In this document: positions 63,085-64,000 of the stretch, piece after piece
Layout: every line of letters starts with the position of its first letter
Numbering within the stretch: the stretch's first letter is position 1
NCBI RefSeq assembly: GCF_014650335.1
Contig: NZ_BMUT01000002.1
Location: 509,288 to 573,287, forward strand
Length of the DNA stretch: 64,000 bases
Direction: 5' to 3'
From: Streptomyces hiroshimensis
GTDB lineage: Bacteria; Actinomycetota; Actinomycetes; Streptomycetales; Streptomycetaceae
The notes under the pieces: generated by a model
What the model was told of the DNA's origin: nothing
Database searches by the model: none
Seen by the model: only the letters and a program-made list of their open reading frames with translations
Position numbers and translations under genes: made by a program

Positions 63085-63357
63085 GTCCTGATCTCCCGGT
63101 ACGGTCCCCCGCCGCGACGTCGCAGGGGAGCGGCAGGGGCGGCCTTCACAACCGGACAGCGTACGCCTGGGGCGCGTGTGACGTGTGAGCGGGGGTGGTG
63201 ATGTTGTGCGCATCACGGTACGGATCACGACATCGATGACGCCAGGTCACGCACCGGGCGGGTCCGGGCATGTGTGTGCGCGGGGCCGTGCGGGGTCGCA
63301 CGGGGTCACGCGGGTCCCCGTGCGGGTCCGGGAGCGGTCCGGACCCGCTCCGCGGGC
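63085..63357. other. 273-bp intergenic region with small dyads
   Basis: GTGATG(63198-63203)/CATCAC(63211-63216) is an inverted repeat of a kind seen in GntR or MarR operators. The right half holds several CGGGTC/GTCCGG repeats and the terminator at 63331. No ORF or RNA gene is visible. Confidence 0.4.
63331..63351. terminator. Hairpin after the DoxX gene
   Basis: GGAGCGG pairs with CCGCTCC around TCCGGAC, just downstream of the minus-strand DoxX stop. Confidence 0.65.
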
Positions 63358-63852
63358 TCAGCCGCGGCGGGAGAAGAGCCGGTCCAGGGACAGCGCGCCC
63401 GGGCCGGTGAAGACCAGGAGCAGGAAGGCCCAGCAGAACATCGCGGAGGCCTCGCCGCCGTTCTGGATCGGCCACAGCGCCATGCTCTGGTGCACGTCGA
63501 AGTACGCGTAGGCCATGGAGCCGGAGGCGATCAGGGCCGCGGTGCGGGTGCCCGCGCCGAGCAGCACGAGCACGCCGGCGACGAGCTGGATGGCGGCCGC
63601 GTACCAGCCCGGCCAGGTGCCGACCGCGATGGTGCCGCCGTTGGTGCCGGCCGCGCCGCCGAGGACGCCGAAGAGGGAGGCGATGCCGTGGCAGGCGAAG
63701 AGCAGGCCGACCACGACGCGGAAGGCGGACAGGGCGTACGGGCGGGCCGCGTCGAGCCGCTGCGTCAGGGCCGGGACCGCGGCCGCCGAGGTTCTCTCGG
63801 GGGCGGTGGGCGCCGGGGCTGAGGGGGAGGCGGCGGTGGGCGTGGGGGGCAT
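63358..63852 (-). CDS. DoxX-family membrane protein
   Basis: This 164-residue protein has a Pro/Ala-rich N-terminal tail, then four transmembrane helices with the DoxX pattern SAFRVVVGLLFACHGIASLFG and GPGALSLDRLFSRRG at the end. DoxX proteins form membrane complexes in thiol and oxidative stress. The ATG has GAGGAGCC upstream. Confidence 0.9.
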   Translation of the reverse strand: MPPTPTAASPSAPAPTAPERTSAAAVPALTQRLDAARPYALSAFRVVVGLLFACHGIASLFGVLGGAAGTNGGTIAVGTWPGWYAAAIQLVAGVLVLLGAGTRTAALIASGSMAYAYFDVHQSMALWPIQNGGEASAMFCWAFLLLVFTGPGALSLDRLFSRRG

Positions 63853-63893
63853 GACAGGGGCTCCTCGTATCGGGGACAGGAACGATGAGGAGA

Positions 63894-63939
63894 CCAGGTT
63901 AGGTACCCCTAATCGATACTTGCAAGTTCAAGTTCTTGA
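63894..63939. promoter_or_regulatory. Iron-box-like and paired palindromes upstream of DoxX
   Basis: CCAGGTTAGGTACCCCTAA (63894-63912) matches the actinobacterial IdeR/DmdR consensus TTAGGTTAGGCTAACCTAA at 13 of 19 positions. Next to it, ACTTGCAAGT (63918-63927) and TCAAGTTCTTGA (63928-63939) are adjacent palindromes of a MarR-like type. Confidence 0.4.
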
Positions 63940-64000
63940 TTCATTGTGCCCTCTGTGTGCCAGTGGGGCGGTCCGGTGTGGGTCCGGTGCATGCCAGTGG

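Overview
The window is about 64 kb of high-GC actinobacterial chromosome, almost certainly Streptomyces or a very close relative. The evidence is strong third-position G/C bias, many GTG starts, long GC-rich terminator hairpins without T-tracts, and several Streptomyces-type loci: dnaG next to an HrdA-like sigma factor, fasR-fabD-fabH-acpP-fabF, a homodimeric aceE, and a divergent snpA/LysR pair. Coding density is high. I see no phage, integrase, transposase, rRNA or CRISPR array. The window looks like chromosomal core with small accessory patches.

Layout. 1-5.3 kb: the 3' end of a ferredoxin-reductase-like flavoprotein, dnaG, a roughly 600-bp array of three ~225-bp tandem repeats, then the sigma factor. 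5.4-7.8 kb: xylulokinase, a YtxH-like protein and three tRNA genes (Asn, Asn, CAU). 8-15 kb: thioredoxin, a phosphatase, OsmC, sortase, an ABC pair and twin secreted proteins that share upstream DNA. 15-26 kb: DinB, VOC, MgtC, a C15-peptidase homologue whose catalytic Cys is Ser, a nitrilase, an EI24 protein, a MarR/oxidoreductase pair, an isochorismatase-fold protein without its Cys, an SGNH lipoprotein, DUF3145, a dehydrogenase and DUF4190. 26-31 kb: the type II fatty-acid initiation and elongation operon (fabD-fabH-acpP-fabF, minus strand) with its activator fasR. 31-41.7 kb: pirin, a serine hydrolase, MerR with an aldo/keto reductase, a two-component system, DUF4429/SHOCT, an alpha/beta hydrolase, a TetR/MFS efflux pair and an I36 inhibitor. 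41.8-46 kb: aceE, DUF3052 and peroxiredoxin. 46.2-55.6 kb: a tellurium-resistance-type (Ter) stress island. 55.6-64 kb: an O-methyltransferase, FmdB, a coiled-coil protein, a DUF4097 lipoprotein, tRNA-Val, an AhpD-like protein, LysR/snapalysin, DUF1990, DedA and DoxX.

The most interesting block is 46.2-55.6 kb. Three TerD-domain proteins (one with a Pro/Gln/Tyr-rich tail and a degenerate calcium site), a TerC-like DUF475 membrane protein and a TerA-like protein sit beside a three-gene set with 4-bp overlaps: a HpcH/CitE-like lyase, a 913-residue fusion of two phosphoribosyltransferase-type halves (PRTase_2-TRSP and StiP/PRTase_1-PELOTA), and a HAD phosphatase. This matches the Ter-linked pathway that comparative genomics has predicted to make a nucleoside-like metabolite; to my knowledge its product is unknown. 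The fusion protein also carries two perfect inverted-repeat elements translated in frame. The repeat unit of one has been amplified inside the TRSP domain.

Regulation visible in the DNA includes two MerR-type promoters with the same 19-bp-spacer operator 8 kb apart, a candidate FasR site upstream of fabD, operator-like repeats at the MarR, TetR and LysR divergent pairs, a good -35/-10 promoter before the Ter biosynthetic operon, and at least ten genes whose start codon lies 6-7 nt after a -10-like hexamer, as expected for leaderless mRNAs. Function calls come from reading the translated sequences; no database search was run.
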